From Flectonema sp. DT1601 (Eukaryota > Euglenozoa > Diplonemea > Diplonemida > Diplonemidae), in contig OZ025822.1 in assembly GCA_964019425.1 (NCBI GenBank), positions 682,001-746,000 of the forward strand: a stretch of DNA of 64,000 bases, given 5' to 3'. The position numbers were made by a program, and so were the translations under genes. The notes beneath the pieces were generated by a model. That model did not search any database. It worked only from the letters and a program-made list of their open reading frames with translations, and had not been told where the DNA came from. Below, piece after piece: positions 1 through 10,512 of the stretch (positions are counted from its first letter, which is position 1; each line of letters begins with the position of its first letter).

Positions 1-578
1 ATTAATTTACAAAATGTTTTATGTTACACAGGGTAATTAAACAAACCGACAGTTGGGTACTTAGTTGGGATAACTCACAGCAACTGATACTTTACAAGAA
101 AACAACGGTGCTGTGTGAAAACTACTATCGAAAAAAAAAGAAAGGGTATTCTGACCAGTGGAACTTAGTAGTTTGTTTGTTTGTCTGTTCTTTTTCCCTC
201 TCATTTCAGGTTTTATACATGAAACTAATGGAGGAATGTTATTTTTTAAAATTAAATTTTTAAAGAAAAGGGGGAAAAACTTTGGGGAGCGGGAAAAAAA
301 AAAAGACTTTTATTTTCATTTATTCAAAGTAAACTAATGGCTGGGGTGTTGCAATGCAACGCAATGCAGTGTTGTGTCTGAAGAGTTTTTTTTTTTTTTT
401 TTTTTTTTAAAATCATGACCTACTAAAGCCATTTTAAAAAAAAGCGAAAAAAAAGAAAGGAAAAAAAAAAACTTGTGTAAACAACAAGTAGCACTATTAT
501 TTTTTTTTTTTTTTTCCCCAACTGACAACATAATCGTCCCAGCAAAGTGACTAATACAAAAACCAAGTTGCAAGGAGC
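1..578. other. Low-complexity A/T-rich DNA, no supported gene
   Basis: The stretch contains long A and T runs (for example around 387-408 and 500-517) and short open frames made mostly of K, F and L codons from those runs. I see no protein family, RNA gene or repeat shared with the rest of the window. It may be the 3' flank of the small minus-strand frame that ends at 579, or belong to a gene beyond the left edge. Confidence 0.5.
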
Positions 579-758
579 CTATTCTGCTGAAGCAAGTGCA
601 CGAGGGCTCATAGACGCCCTTGGGCTTCCTACCCTACGAGATCTAGGACTGTGTACAGGGCTTGCGCATTCAGCAGCAGCGTCATCCCATTCAAAGGCTG
701 TCTCGTAGATCGCTTGAACAGCGAATACAACCATGCTAGCTAATTCATTCTCAAACAT
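579..758 (-). CDS. Possible small protein, 59 aa, unknown function
   Basis: A minus-strand frame starting at the ATG at 758 would give 59 residues beginning MFENELASMVVFAVQAIYE and ending in an S/R/P-rich tail (SPRSRRVGSPRASMSPRALA). The sequence has none of the homopolymer character of the surrounding DNA and has the same orientation as all its neighbours. Upstream, on the coding strand, a T-rich tract ends in TTTCAG about 40 nt before the ATG, which would serve as a splice acceptor (cis or trans). I do not recognise a family. It could be the last exon of a longer gene or a chance frame. Confidence 0.35.
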   Translation of the reverse strand: MFENELASMVVFAVQAIYETAFEWDDAAAECASPVHSPRSRRVGSPRASMSPRALASAE

Positions 759-808
759 GTTGTTAAGGGAAAGTGTAGTATGCAAAAGTTACTGAAACGA
801 GAAAAATA

Positions 809-950
809 GATAGATCGATAAGGAAGTCCAATACAGTGTGTACTAAGCATCACTGACACAGCAAACTAAGGAGAGCCTCGGATTAACTCCAATAGAGCTA
901 CGAGGAAACATCAACGTAATTAGACTCAAATCTTATTTAGGATTGTTATG
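809..950. repeat. Copy 1 of a ~110-bp intergenic repeat
   Basis: This stretch is similar, by eye roughly 80% identical, to 4140-4275. The shared blocks include GCAAACTAAGGAGAGC and ATAGAGCTACGAGG, with the same order and spacing. Both copies lie between minus-strand genes. The element could be a small RNA gene family, a SINE, or a remnant of gene duplication. I found no clear snoRNA boxes, tRNA boxes or coding frame. Confidence 0.6.
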
Positions 951-1974
951 GATAGCTTCAGCTGTATGTCATTGTCAGTTTTCTACCTTGTCCGATTTGT
1001 GTCAGCATTCTGTATAAATAAAAATGATATTAAAATTGCTCACCAGTACCAAATCAAAATAATTTTTAAAAAAAAAAAACCACCCCACTCAGTTACGACC
1101 ACAGGAGTTAATGGCCCTGCTAACAAGCTCCATCTGAGAGGCTTACCTATCTCTATATTATCAAGCCCATAATGGGACAGGTAATTGGAGGCTCGTACTG
1201 CTGACTTTGTTTATGCGCAAGCAAAAAAAAAAAAAAAAAAAAGAGATTGCTTGGAATAATAGTTTTGAGTGTTGCAAAAAAAGGAAGGGGGGAAAAGGGC
1301 AAACACCTGCTGTGCTTTCGCACGCAGGCGAGCCTAACCTCTTTGTATCGCTTCTTTTAATGTAAGGAAAGGGGAAAAGAGAATGGAGGAAAAAGTTTTT
1401 AATATCTCAAGTTCTAATTAAAAAAGATTGTTTTTATTCTTTCTTTGGCACAACAAAGGTGGGAATTGGAAGAGACTCGTCTCATACACTAGGCTCGGAT
1501 TAAAATTGAGGGGTTTTTTTTTTTTTTTTTTGTCTTCTTTTTTTTTCCAATAAAGCGAAACCCTAAATCGAGAATCACTTATTATCACTAAGTGTGTGTC
1601 AAGTTTTTTTTTGTTTTTTTTTCCCTCCTTGTTTTCTTCATTTCTCTTCTTTTCTTTTTGTTTTGTTTTTTACTTCCGCCAAAGACGTACATCACACGAT
1701 TATGATGTCTGTCAACAGGTACGGTCTGGATAAGACTGCGGAGAAGGGGGTGGACAGAACAGAACAAGTCACCGCAGTCTTATCTACTATGGTTTATGGT
1801 TTCTTTTTTTCTCATTGTACAAAACAATATACCCTAACGACACAAAGAAATTATCTGGTCCATCTCTCCCCCCCTCCCACAGGTAACAGTCTCCTGTTTT
1901 ATTTTACATCATCAGAAATGACTACCAGTATGACTATAGGACTACTATGTGGTTTCATACGATCACAAGTAGAG
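951..1974. other. Intergenic, no gene seen
   Basis: A/T-rich spacer between the possible small gene and the stop codon of the ArfGAP gene, with long T and A tracts near 1223-1240, 1514-1530 and 1603-1622. The plus-strand open frames here are low-complexity or antisense to the ArfGAP gene. It probably includes that gene's 3' untranslated region. Confidence 0.5.
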
Positions 1975-3463
1975 CTAAAATCCAAATGGAGAAGAGTTAA
2001 CCTGCTGAACTCCACTAATTGGTGGTGGGCCTCCTCCTGACATTTGAAAGTGATGTTGCTGCATACGAGTCTGATTCTGCATTTGATCAGATCCAATAGG
2101 TGGTGGACCTCCAGGGTTCCATCCTTGGTTCATTTGCATTCCTCCATTGCTAACAGGAGGAGCACCACCAACATAACCGCCATGATTCATAGTATTCATT
2201 GATTGTTGTTGTTGTTGCTGTTGTTGTTGTTGGTGGTGATGTTGTTGTTGCATATTCATTCCATTATTCATGTTATTCATGGTGTTAACATTTTGACCAA
2301 ATTGCTGCCCACCAATAGGTGGCGGTCCCCCTCCTCCAATTGGAGGAGGACCACCAAACTGCTGCTGCTGCTGTTGTTGTTGTTGTTGTTGTTGCTGAGG
2401 ACGGATATCTGGAGCAGCGAAGGCATCAAGAATACTGCATTTATCGGATTTGTGTTGAGTGCTACCGGCACCAATGAAGTCGCCGAATGGATTGGAAGAA
2501 GTATCGCCATTTGAGAAGTTGAGAAGGTCGCCCGAAGTCTGCTGCTGCAGCTGCTGAGGAGGTTGCTGCTGCTGCTGCTGCTGTTGCTGAAACTGCTGTT
2601 GCTGTTGTAGCTGCTGCTGCTGCTGGGGAGGCTGTTGCTGTTGCTGAGGAGGTTGTTGAAAGAGTTGCTGCTGAGGAGGCTGTTGTTGTAAAAGAGAAGT
2701 CTGCTGTGGAATCACTTGCACAGGTGCAGCCTGAACCGGCTGACTCTGCGCAGCAACTCTCTGCTGCGGTACTGCCGCGGCCGCTGGCTGCACTTGTTCA
2801 GCAGCTGGCGGAGCATGCTTTGGAGTCGGCTTTGGTCTTTGTTGTTTTCTCTCCTTCTCAGGCACCCAGGCACCCTCAGCTCTAACACCCAAACTGATTA
2901 AATCGTTTATCTCCTTTAGGTCAGCATCACAATCCGCGCTGGCAAACTTCCTCAGCTGGTGAGTATCATTAATAGACTTTCCTAACTTACGAGGATCCTT
3001 TCCTGGGATCGGTTTTAACCATCCGAAGGGTACATTTTCACGATACATCTTTTCAGCTCTGTTGTTACCAATGTACTCCATCAAAGATACCTGTGAGGTG
3101 AGAGGGGTTGAGGTGTTCGCTACTGGAATGATTTATTATCAAAAAAAAAAAAAAAGAACGCATACCATATCTGTTTCCCACTTGTCCATGGTGACAGATT
3201 TTACCTTCGAAATGTGTGTTCCCATTTCTCTGTGTTTACCAGCACAGGCAAGGCATAGAAATACTCCCAAGTTGGTGGATGCCCATCCTGGTGACTGTTT
3301 TTTTTTTTTTTTTTTTTTTTCGATTTTATTATGCAAGTTAAAAATGATGATTCACAAGCCATACCCTCTCAGTACAGTCAAAGCATTCTTTGTTTGAAAG
3401 GTCCTTGAGAACAACTTCGAATCGCTTACCCTGTTCCTTTTCAGATAAGACCCGACTAGGCAT
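1975..3463 (-). CDS. ArfGAP-domain protein with polyglutamine tail (SMAP/AGD-like), 3 exons
   Basis: A GTPase-activating protein for Arf small GTPases, which act in vesicle budding on Golgi and endosomal membranes. I assemble three exons on the minus strand: 3463-3365, 3294-3166 and 3090-1975, with introns of 70 and 75 nt (GTATGG...CAG and GTATGC...CAG), all in phase 0, giving about 447 residues. The exon joins recreate the ArfGAP zinc finger exactly: C-x2-C (CFDC) in exon 1, then 16 residues, then CLAC and x4-R (AGKHR) in exon 2, followed by HISKVKSVTMDKW and exon 3 (MEYIGNNRA). The C-terminal two thirds is rich in Q runs, G/P-P motifs (GGGPPPI repeats) and N, typical of unstructured coat-binding tails; an NPFGDF motif may bind EH or adaptor domains. 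A minus-strand ATG at 3463 starts the domain at the usual place. The family is clear; the orthologue is not. Confidence 0.88.
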
Positions 3464-4139
3464 CTTGTGACAGCTGATGTATGTGCTGATGACCAGTTGG
3501 GAAAATAAAATATTATTTTTTTTTTTTTTTTAAATAATAACAATAACGACGCTTGAATTTCGTAAAATAGCAATTAAGAATCCAAGGGACCTTCTAATAA
3601 GAATGCTCAAACTATAATTAACGGGAAATATTAGCTAAAACTGGCTGTTGCTACGTTGAGAAACGTAAGAAATAGCGATTGATTTGCTTCTGGTTATTTA
3701 GTCAGTTACGCATCTAACAGACCGCCGAGTATAGGTTAGGTAGACGCTCAAATAGTATCGGGTAGCTCTTCGAGGGTCTCCAATACTGCGGCAGAATGTT
3801 GAACCTAATCCCCGAAAAAATTCTTTAGTTAAATTAGATAAGATGAGTTTTTAAAAAAAAAAAAAAAAAAAAAAAATCTAATACAACAGCAATAAGAAAT
3901 GCTGCGGCTATTCAGAAGGTAGTTGTTGTTGTTATTTTTTTTTCTTTCGGTTTTGTAAATTGTTCGACTCTAGTTTGTTTGTCTACCTTCTCTTTTTTTT
4001 TTTTTTTTTCAAATGAACGTTTGTCTATGGCATAAATATAATTATCTAAAAAAAAAACGGGGAAAGGAAAAAAAAAAAGAATTTTCAAAAAAAAATTGGT
4101 TTTTAATCGTGAAAACTCTCTCTGTGCTCAGTAAAGGGT
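3464..4139. other. Intergenic, no gene seen
   Basis: Spacer upstream of the ArfGAP start codon, with A and T tracts (3852-3877, 3993-4009) and no open frame or RNA signature that I can support. It should contain the ArfGAP promoter or RNA-processing signals. Confidence 0.5.
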
Positions 4140-4275
4140 GAAAGAGATTTATGATAGATGGATAGCGTACCGTGCATCACCGATATGGCAAACTAAGGAG
4201 AGCATCAGGGTTAACACCGATAGAGCTACGAGGCAACAGCAATGTAAGTAGACCCAATCTTATTATAATTGTTAT
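4140..4275. repeat. Copy 2 of the ~110-bp intergenic repeat
   Basis: Partner of the repeat at 809-950; see that entry. The shared part runs from the CATCAC motif near 4176 to the CTTATT motif near 4260. It lies downstream of the WAPL-like gene and next to a MITE copy. Confidence 0.6.
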
Positions 4276-4344
4276 GGAGGCGTGTTGTTATGCGTGCTTT
4301 AGGTTTTTGAAGACGTGTAGGCAGCACTTTATTCTCAAAAGAAA

Positions 4345-4440
4345 AAGAAGAAACCATTCAGATAAAGCCTTTGTATTTTTGTTGATCGCAGACAGTATTA
4401 CTGGCTCTTAATCTGAAAAGTTTCTTCTCCGATTTCGTCG
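4345..4440. mobile_element. Short palindromic MITE, copy 1
   Basis: About 95 bp with imperfect terminal inverted repeats: AAGAAACCATTCAGAT at the left, and ATCTGAAAAGTTTCTT plus CTCCGA at the right. It belongs to the same family as 9181-9315 and 25083-25187. There is no coding capacity. The inverted ends and dispersal between genes fit a non-autonomous DNA transposon; I could not identify a target duplication. Confidence 0.6.
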
Positions 4441-4517
4441 GCAAAAAAAAAAGAAAATTTAATTCGACGCGTGTTATTGACTAAGCCTTTCATAGGGACG
4501 ACTTGTTGGAAAAGAAA

Positions 4518-6377
4518 CTATCCTTTCGACTTTGACTTTGTTACTTCAAGATCATTTGCAGAAATGACCTCTTCACAAAGATCTTTCATTCTGCAAAGAA
4601 CTTCCGCAGTGAGCACTCCAACTTCAGATTGAAACAAAATAAATTCCTGAATAACAGCACAAAGTAGTTTCATGGGTTTTTCTAAAGGAATAGACGCGTG
4701 TTTGTATGCAACTAAATCCGAGACAAGCTGAAGACGATGTTTTTCAGACACTCTCGACAACACACAAAGTAGTTGAGAAAGGTAGGCGGACACTACAAGA
4801 GATGAATTGCAAGTCTCAGATTGTTCTCTGAGTTGGATGAAATATTTAATTAAGAAATTATTACATTCACTTCCGAAGATTTTACACTCTTCATCTGGAA
4901 TACCGTATCTTTGAATTAGATTAGCTAATAAGTTTAGACCAACAACTCTCCTATCGTGATTATCTCCGACAGAACTGTTTGAAAAATCAAATTTTAAAAT
5001 AGAAACTACTTTAGTTAACAGACCCTGTGATCGCAATAATACTTCTTCACATCTTAAGATCACCCGATCCATTGGCGTCAAGTATACAAGTATCCACAAA
5101 CACCTAGTTGCTATATCATAACATGTTTTATTGTTCTCACCATTGTTTCCGAGTGATAAGAATGTTCTGACACATGCTTCTAGAATCGGAGACAGACAGT
5201 CTGATGAAAACGCAGCCGAAAACAAAACTATTAAATGCAATAAATGAAGTGATCTGAATAAAACTTTTGGAGTAGTGTATTTCAATGCTTTTGGATAACC
5301 TAATTCAGAATGCTCACATAATAATCGAATGATTGGTTCTAATCGAGAGTTCTCAACCAACCAACAAACCAAAGGACAAGCGACAGTGAATCTTGCGGTC
5401 ATTTTCGGGATGTTCGGTTGATTTTGTGTAATTTGATTTTTTGATTTTCTAGACTTAAACGTTCTTTGAACTTTTTTTTCAACAGACGAAGTTTCGAGTT
5501 CTTGCAATAGATTATCTCGATCAGTATTTACAATAAGATTTATCACACAACTGAGTAAGAGTGAAATCGACGTCTCCTCTCCTTCGATTTTCGACAAAGC
5601 ACTTCCCGGAACGTCTATGTTGTCGGACACTTTCTTTGACAACTCTGACAGCTTTAATCTATTTTTTTGTAACCATTGGTGTTGTTGGTTTATTTCATCA
5701 GTAACTCTCCCACTACCACCCATGAAACTTTTCTTTTTTTGATTAATATTTTCAAAATGACATGTTTTCTCTTCTTTTGTTGGGCTATCACCCGTCAACG
5801 TTGTTTGCAACGTTGATAATAACCCGGACCACGCTTTAACATCCAATAACCTTTCATTGTAAGGAGTGCAAGCAATTTTTGTACACAGCAATATACTAAG
5901 TCTCCATAGGGTGCTATATTTTTGATCATTTGGAGGGATGAGCGCCGTATTTTTAAAGATGCTAACTAACTGATACCGAAACTGACGAGTCCCCTCTGGA
6001 TTATCAACTAACAACTCCAACATCCTAAGAGTGCTGTCTAAACGACATGTTATAGTAGCAGTTGGTGACATGCCCTCGATTATAATCTCAAAACTGTCAG
6101 ATGGTGTTGAGGGTTCCTCATCTTGAAAAGGGTCCGTGTATGACTCTCTAGATTTTTGAATCTTTGTGATACTACCACTGCTACTTTTCCTTCTCTTAAG
6201 AATCTGCGTCACTTCCAAAGGTGAATCCGGTTCATCACAAAATTCTTCTTTATCTGAAGACTCCTCACTTGATACTTTCGATAAGTCTGCAGGTGTAACT
6301 CCTTCACTCTCACAGTACAGTTGGAACCATCGTTTTCGATCGATTTTTTCAGGAGCCGGTCTTCGTTTTCCACCCAT
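4518..6377 (-). CDS. WAPL-like cohesin-release protein, 619 aa
   Basis: Likely homologue of Wapl, which opens the cohesin ring and removes it from chromatin in the nucleus. The N-terminal ~100 residues are acidic, S/E-rich and disordered, with a basic stretch (LKRRKSSSG). From about residue 105 the chain is helical and follows the order of landmarks of the WAPL C-terminal domain: LRMLELLVDNPEG (compare LRVLESVTVHNPEN), CVINLIVNTDRDN (compare GVLLNLTNDNE), RRVVGLNLLANLIQRYG (compare IRVLGLGLLINLVEY) and SAYLSQLLCVL near the end. It is a single open frame without introns, starting at MGGKRRP. The neighbours are unrelated. Similarity is modest and recognised by eye, so another HEAT-type protein is possible. 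Confidence 0.55.
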   Translation of the reverse strand: MGGKRRPAPEKIDRKRWFQLYCESEGVTPADLSKVSSEESSDKEEFCDEPDSPLEVTQILKRRKSSSGSITKIQKSRESYTDPFQDEEPSTPSDSFEIIIEGMSPTATITCRLDSTLRMLELLVDNPEGTRQFRYQLVSIFKNTALIPPNDQKYSTLWRLSILLCTKIACTPYNERLLDVKAWSGLLSTLQTTLTGDSPTKEEKTCHFENINQKKKSFMGGSGRVTDEINQQHQWLQKNRLKLSELSKKVSDNIDVPGSALSKIEGEETSISLLLSCVINLIVNTDRDNLLQELETSSVEKKVQRTFKSRKSKNQITQNQPNIPKMTARFTVACPLVCWLVENSRLEPIIRLLCEHSELGYPKALKYTTPKVLFRSLHLLHLIVLFSAAFSSDCLSPILEACVRTFLSLGNNGENNKTCYDIATRCLWILVYLTPMDRVILRCEEVLLRSQGLLTKVVSILKFDFSNSSVGDNHDRRVVGLNLLANLIQRYGIPDEECKIFGSECNNFLIKYFIQLREQSETCNSSLVVSAYLSQLLCVLSRVSEKHRLQLVSDLVAYKHASIPLEKPMKLLCAVIQEFILFQSEVGVLTAEVLCRMKDLCEEVISANDLEVTKSKSKG

Positions 6378-6514
6378 AGGATTGCACTGTTAAATGTGAG
6401 ATAAAAATATAATAATCAAATAAAGGTACTAGTGTTCTCACTGCTGATTTGTAGCTATCGGAAGCCAAGTAAAATAACTAGGGATCGGATCTTTTTTAAA
6501 TTGAGGAGAAAAAT

Positions 6515-6586
6515 TGCACCCACCTGGAATTGAACCAGGACGTCCCGGTTACAGATCGGGAGTGCTGCCATTTACACCATGGGCGC
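6515..6586 (-). tRNA. tRNA gene, 72 nt, identity uncertain (Thr-TGT or Gln-CTG)
   Basis: A cloverleaf fits on the minus strand. The acceptor stem is GCGCCCA with TGGGTGC (one G-T pair). The D arm is GTGT/GCAC with GG in the loop. The T arm is CCTGG-TTCAATT-CCAGG, the variable loop is four nt, and the discriminator is A. A TTTTT stretch directly downstream is a normal Pol III terminator. The anticodon arm is irregular. A 5-bp stem with a 7-nt loop reads TGT (Thr), but puts C at position 33 and leaves an A-C mismatch at 31-39. Closing the stem as TCCCG/CGGGA gives a 9-nt loop with T33 and CTG (Gln). It lies between two protein genes on the same strand. Confidence 0.8.
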
Positions 6587-7267
6587 ATTAAAACCTTAAA
6601 AATTTTAAAAAAAGTTATATGTGTGTCCTCCTTTTATACCTCGTTTTGATAAAATCTGACAAATTGAAAAACACTCGAAAAAGTGAGTAAGGGAAGCGCC
6701 TAAGCAATTATCGTAGTAACAAAAAGGAGAAACACTACTCAAAAAAAAAAAAAAAAGCTACAAGAAATATGTGGCACTTAAAGACGTACGAACACTCCCG
6801 TCTCCTTCTTCTCCTATTCACCTTAACTTAAGTTTCTCTTGAGGGCAGGCCCTCGGACTGTTCAAGTGGTCTTTGTTTTCCTCTGTCCCAAAGACATAGC
6901 CCTGCGATAAACTTGAGATTATTATAAAATAATGTCCATTCAACGTTGCTACCGAAGTATGATTATCATTCTGTGATATAAGCAGCCCTCGTCCTGTGAA
7001 GAAAATTAAAACATAAATACGACACACTCAAAATTTAGTTAAATAGAAACGAGACTCTCATTTACATTTCGTATTGAATGGTCTCATCGTGTCTTTCGAA
7101 AGTTTCGTTTATCTCATCAGCGGGATAGTATTTGAGAGAGAACGATAAGGGAGAAAAAAAAAGAAAGAAAAAAAAGGAAAAGACAACAAAGATCTACCAG
7201 ACCACTGTCACATCTCAAACAAGGGTAGCATTGTGTGTATGTGAGAGAACAGATGACCCATTCTTCA
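6587..7267. other. Intergenic, no gene seen
   Basis: Spacer between the tRNA gene and the ubiquitin-like/ankyrin gene. It is A/T-rich with purine-rich low-complexity DNA near 7145-7185. The short open frames have no recognisable content. It should include the tRNA's upstream flank and the ankyrin gene's 3' untranslated region. Confidence 0.45.
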
Positions 7268-8122
7268 TTATGTTTGTAAAAACATATCAAAATCATCACC
7301 ATCTTCATCAAGAGCACTCATCGTCATTTCATATCGCTGTCTTGCCAGGGATGGAGTGTCTCCATTCGGAGATGTAAAATTCTCATCAGCCCCGCCAGTT
7401 ATTAACAACGATTCGGATATTCTATCACCTAATTCACAAGCAATAATCAGAGCACTGTTTCCTCTATGGTCAGGGAGATCAGGATTCATTCCTAAAGAGA
7501 GACATTTTGATAAGAAATTATACCTTGTAGTCTTCACAGACTCATGAAGAACGTTATAACGAGGTGATGACATTTTATTTAAGTCTGCTCCAAGAGACAG
7601 TAACCCGTCGACGAGATCATAATCACTTCTATTCATAACTAAATAAAGAATCGAACGATTGCTATAAGTAACAGCGTTGAGATCGTATTCCATATACTGT
7701 ATTAAGTATTTTATATCATTTAATTTTTCATCAAGCGTCGTGTCTGGGTTTTTACATGCTTTCTGTAGAAGGTTTTCACCGTATTTCCAAGTCGGTACCT
7801 CAGCATCCCACAGGTATCCCCAAATAGTTTTATCACGAGTCTGGTAATACGACATTGATACGTTTGCTATTCCCAAGTAATCAAGCATAGTAAGAGCATG
7901 GTGATGTTTATTTATCACAACGTCTATTTCAATTCCTGCTGAAATCGGTAATTCGAAAAATTGTTTTCCAGAATTCGCATTAATAAGGTTTCCCTCGATG
8001 ACGAAATCGAAATCGATCCATCCAGATTCAGTTTGTAGGTGTTTTGCTACATCTCTAATTGTGTCAGTCGGTTGACACTCAAGGTTGACAGTCTCAGTGG
8101 GTCCAACAAACATGACGTCCAT
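7268..8122 (-). CDS. Ubiquitin-like plus ankyrin-repeat protein, 284 aa
   Basis: The first ~75 residues look like a ubiquitin-like fold: a short strand with VNLECQPTDTIRDVAKHLQ (compare the beta-turn and alpha-helix start of ubiquitin), then FVIEGNLINAN in the place of the IFAGKQL strand. Residues ~105-270 carry three or four degenerate ankyrin repeats, seen as SILYLVMNRSDYDLVDGLLSLGADLN, NVLHESVKT...LSLGMNPDLPDHRGNSALIIACELGD and ITGGADENFTSPNGDTPSLA. The tail is acidic (DEDGDDFD). Such proteins are usually cytosolic adaptors; no enzyme motif is visible. It starts at the first ATG, just after an A/T tract. The ankyrin part is firm, the ubiquitin-like part less so. Confidence 0.7.
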   Translation of the reverse strand: MDVMFVGPTETVNLECQPTDTIRDVAKHLQTESGWIDFDFVIEGNLINANSGKQFFELPISAGIEIDVVINKHHHALTMLDYLGIANVSMSYYQTRDKTIWGYLWDAEVPTWKYGENLLQKACKNPDTTLDEKLNDIKYLIQYMEYDLNAVTYSNRSILYLVMNRSDYDLVDGLLSLGADLNKMSSPRYNVLHESVKTTRYNFLSKCLSLGMNPDLPDHRGNSALIIACELGDRISESLLITGGADENFTSPNGDTPSLARQRYEMTMSALDEDGDDFDMFLQT

Positions 8123-9180
8123 TTAAAAAAAAAAAACTTTTTTTTTTAAAGAAAAAATTTAATTAAATTACAAATGTAACAACACAAAAAAAAAAAAAAA
8201 AAAAAAAAGTAAAACTATTTTACCAACCACGTAGCCATTTTTTTTTTTTTTCCCTTCACGAAATATGGATGACATATTTTGAAAAGTCAAGAAAAATAAT
8301 AATAATAATAATAATAATAAATTACACCAGGAGTTAGTTATTTGAGAGTTATATTATTAAGTAATTCATTCTGCCGTTTCCATATGAGACCTGTCAAAAT
8401 TAGGATATCATTTTGGGTATAACATCAAGCCCATTTCGAGGTATTATATCTCCATCAGAAAAAAACATAGTTTTCAGGCCATGATCATGTACAGGTTGTC
8501 CCTTAGTTGGAATATGAGTTAAAAAGAAGGAAAACATATTTTGTTCTGTTGTTCCATTCAATACTGCAGAATATAATATTAAGCGTCCATATCTTTAGAG
8601 AGTTAGTTAAAATAATAAATCACAAGTGTACAATCTCTGAAAGAAACGGGTATGTCTTCATCGCTGGACAGGGAACACTTTCGAACAAGGAAAAAAAAAA
8701 AAAAAACTATTCCCTATGGTAGCTTGATGGATTTATGCTGAACGACAGCTCCCTAAAAATGGGGCTGCGCTTGAGTTTCCTAAAAGAAAAAAACAACCAA
8801 ACAACACGAATAGCTCACCTACAAGAAATATTATTTTATGAAGATGTAGAAACACAAATACCATTCACGTGGAATACTCAGTGTTGTCGTTTGTTTGTTT
8901 TTTTTGTTGTTTTTTTCTTCTTCTTCTTTTGTGAACGAAACACGCGAGGGAAAAAACAAAAATCAAAAGCCAGTACCCCCACACAGGTAACAAAAACTAT
9001 GGAAGAAAAAAAAAAAAAAAAAAAAAAGAAAGAAAAAAAAACAGTAGGCAGTAGGCTATGCATTACCTCGCGGGCTAGAGAAACATGGCAGTCGTTTCTT
9101 TTTCTTTTTTCCTTCCGAAGCTTCGCAAACTATCTGAACTTATAAATAGATTGTCACGAAGGAAGAAGGGAAAATAAAAC
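8123..9180. other. Intergenic, no gene seen
   Basis: A/T-rich spacer with long A and T tracts (8188-8208, 8239-8251, 9007-9027), an (AAT)n microsatellite near 8297-8321, and open frames built largely from K, F and N codons. I could not support a gene on either strand. Confidence 0.45.
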
Positions 9181-9315
9181 AAAACTATTCAGATAAGCCT
9201 ATTGCTTTACATTTCAACGAATGCATACAGAATCCTGTCGCAAGGTGGGAATAAATCATGACCATAAGATCAGCTTTCAATCTGAATAGTTTTCTTCTCC
9301 GACTACGTCGGTACA
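9181..9315. mobile_element. Short palindromic MITE, copy 2
   Basis: About 135 bp with near-perfect terminal inverted repeats, AAAACTATTCAGAT at the left and ATCTGAATAGTTTT at the right, followed by CTTCTCCGAC and a small CGTCGG palindrome. It is the longest of the three copies, and its middle differs from the others. No coding capacity. Confidence 0.65.
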
Positions 9316-9327
9316 AAAAAAAAAAAA

Positions 9328-9378
9328 AAAAAGGAAAGGAAAGGAAAGGAAAGGAAAGGAAAGGAAAGGAAAGGAAAA
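9328..9378. repeat. (AAAGG)n pentanucleotide microsatellite
   Basis: About nine tandem copies of the pentamer, directly following a poly-A run next to the MITE. Ordinary slippage repeat. Confidence 0.9.
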
Positions 9379-10512
9379 TTGGTTAAAAGGGGAGAATAAA
9401 AACGTAAAGAATACTATATTCGCTAATAGGAAAGATGAACATTATAGAAATCCTGCCTTCAAACAGCAAGAACAGTCACAGGCGATGAGGAGTTCACCTC
9501 ACTAATACACAACTCCGTCAAATCCATTGAAGGAAGAGGTGATTTCAAAAATAATTTCTTGTTTTTCAAGAGTCAAGCGGTCAAGCAATAGCTTTACGGT
9601 AGACTATTAGTTTGTATTCCTCTTCTTCGGAACAGTTCATTGTAATCACGACATGCTGTGGTTTAATTAACCAGTTGGATTCCTCTTGTTCGTAACAGTT
9701 CCAAGTTGACACTTCATTGTAGACACGACATGCGGCCTGACACAGAAGGCTTCCGAGCCCACGAGAGGTCCCGAGAGACCCTTCGCAGACCCTTCAACCT
9801 AAACCCATGAAAGAGCCACACCGTTATCTACATGTGTCCTCGTAGCCAATCCTATCGGATCTGGTTTGCCAACTTCACTATTTTGACAACAAAATCCAAC
9901 TGTTCGGGTTTACCATATTCCAATAGCCATGTTGTGGATATTATTATTATTATTATTTTTTTTTTTTTTTCCCCACGAAAAAAAAAAAACCATAATAACA
10001 TAAAAGAGAGTCATAACTAAATGACAATTATAAATCCGTAAAAAGAAAGGAAACAAACAAAAATAATAATAATAATAATAAATAATATAATTTCGTAGTT
10101 AAACTAAGGTATGTTTGTTTCTTTTTAGCATTCAAAACACCACCTTGTATACGTTAAAACGTTAAACTTTTGTTGAATAAAAAAAAAACAGAGGGGGGCT
10201 TGGATAAATAAATCAAGGTTAACACGCAACAAATTAGACATGAATCATTATAACTGGATTCTGTCCACACAAAATCGCATGTTTTAAAAACTACCAGAGA
10301 AAGAAATGCTGTCAAGTCAAATTGACCCGGGGACCACGCACTACAGGTTGAGCATCCCATGCCCTGAAAAAAAAAACAGAAGAGGGGGTAATTAAGCTCA
10401 AAGGAATTTCTCTGACAATTTTAACTGTCAGAGGCAGCGTAGTAAATGACTGCAAATAAATAAATAATGCCATGGAGGGGGTGAAAAAAAAGTAAACAAA
10501 CAAACAAAACAA
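9379..10512. other. Intergenic, no gene seen; small internal duplication
   Basis: Spacer downstream of the surface-protein gene. Two stretches near 9617-9657 and 9680-9733 share TTCCTCTT, AACAGTTC and ACGACATGC blocks, an imperfect local duplication. (ATT)n and (AAT)n microsatellites lie near 9939-9957 and 10062-10081. No coding frame is convincing. Confidence 0.45.

Noticed and set aside
1594-2040. 148-codon plus-strand ORF
   Set aside because: F/P-rich start from a T tract and antisense overlap with the ArfGAP 3' end; no family.
2203-2514. Plus-strand leucine-rich ORF
   Set aside because: Antisense of the polyglutamine region of the ArfGAP gene.
10154-10512. Short minus-strand ORFs downstream of the surface-protein gene
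   Set aside because: They overlap each other in different frames and are rich in F, L and S from A/T tracts, with no conserved pattern.
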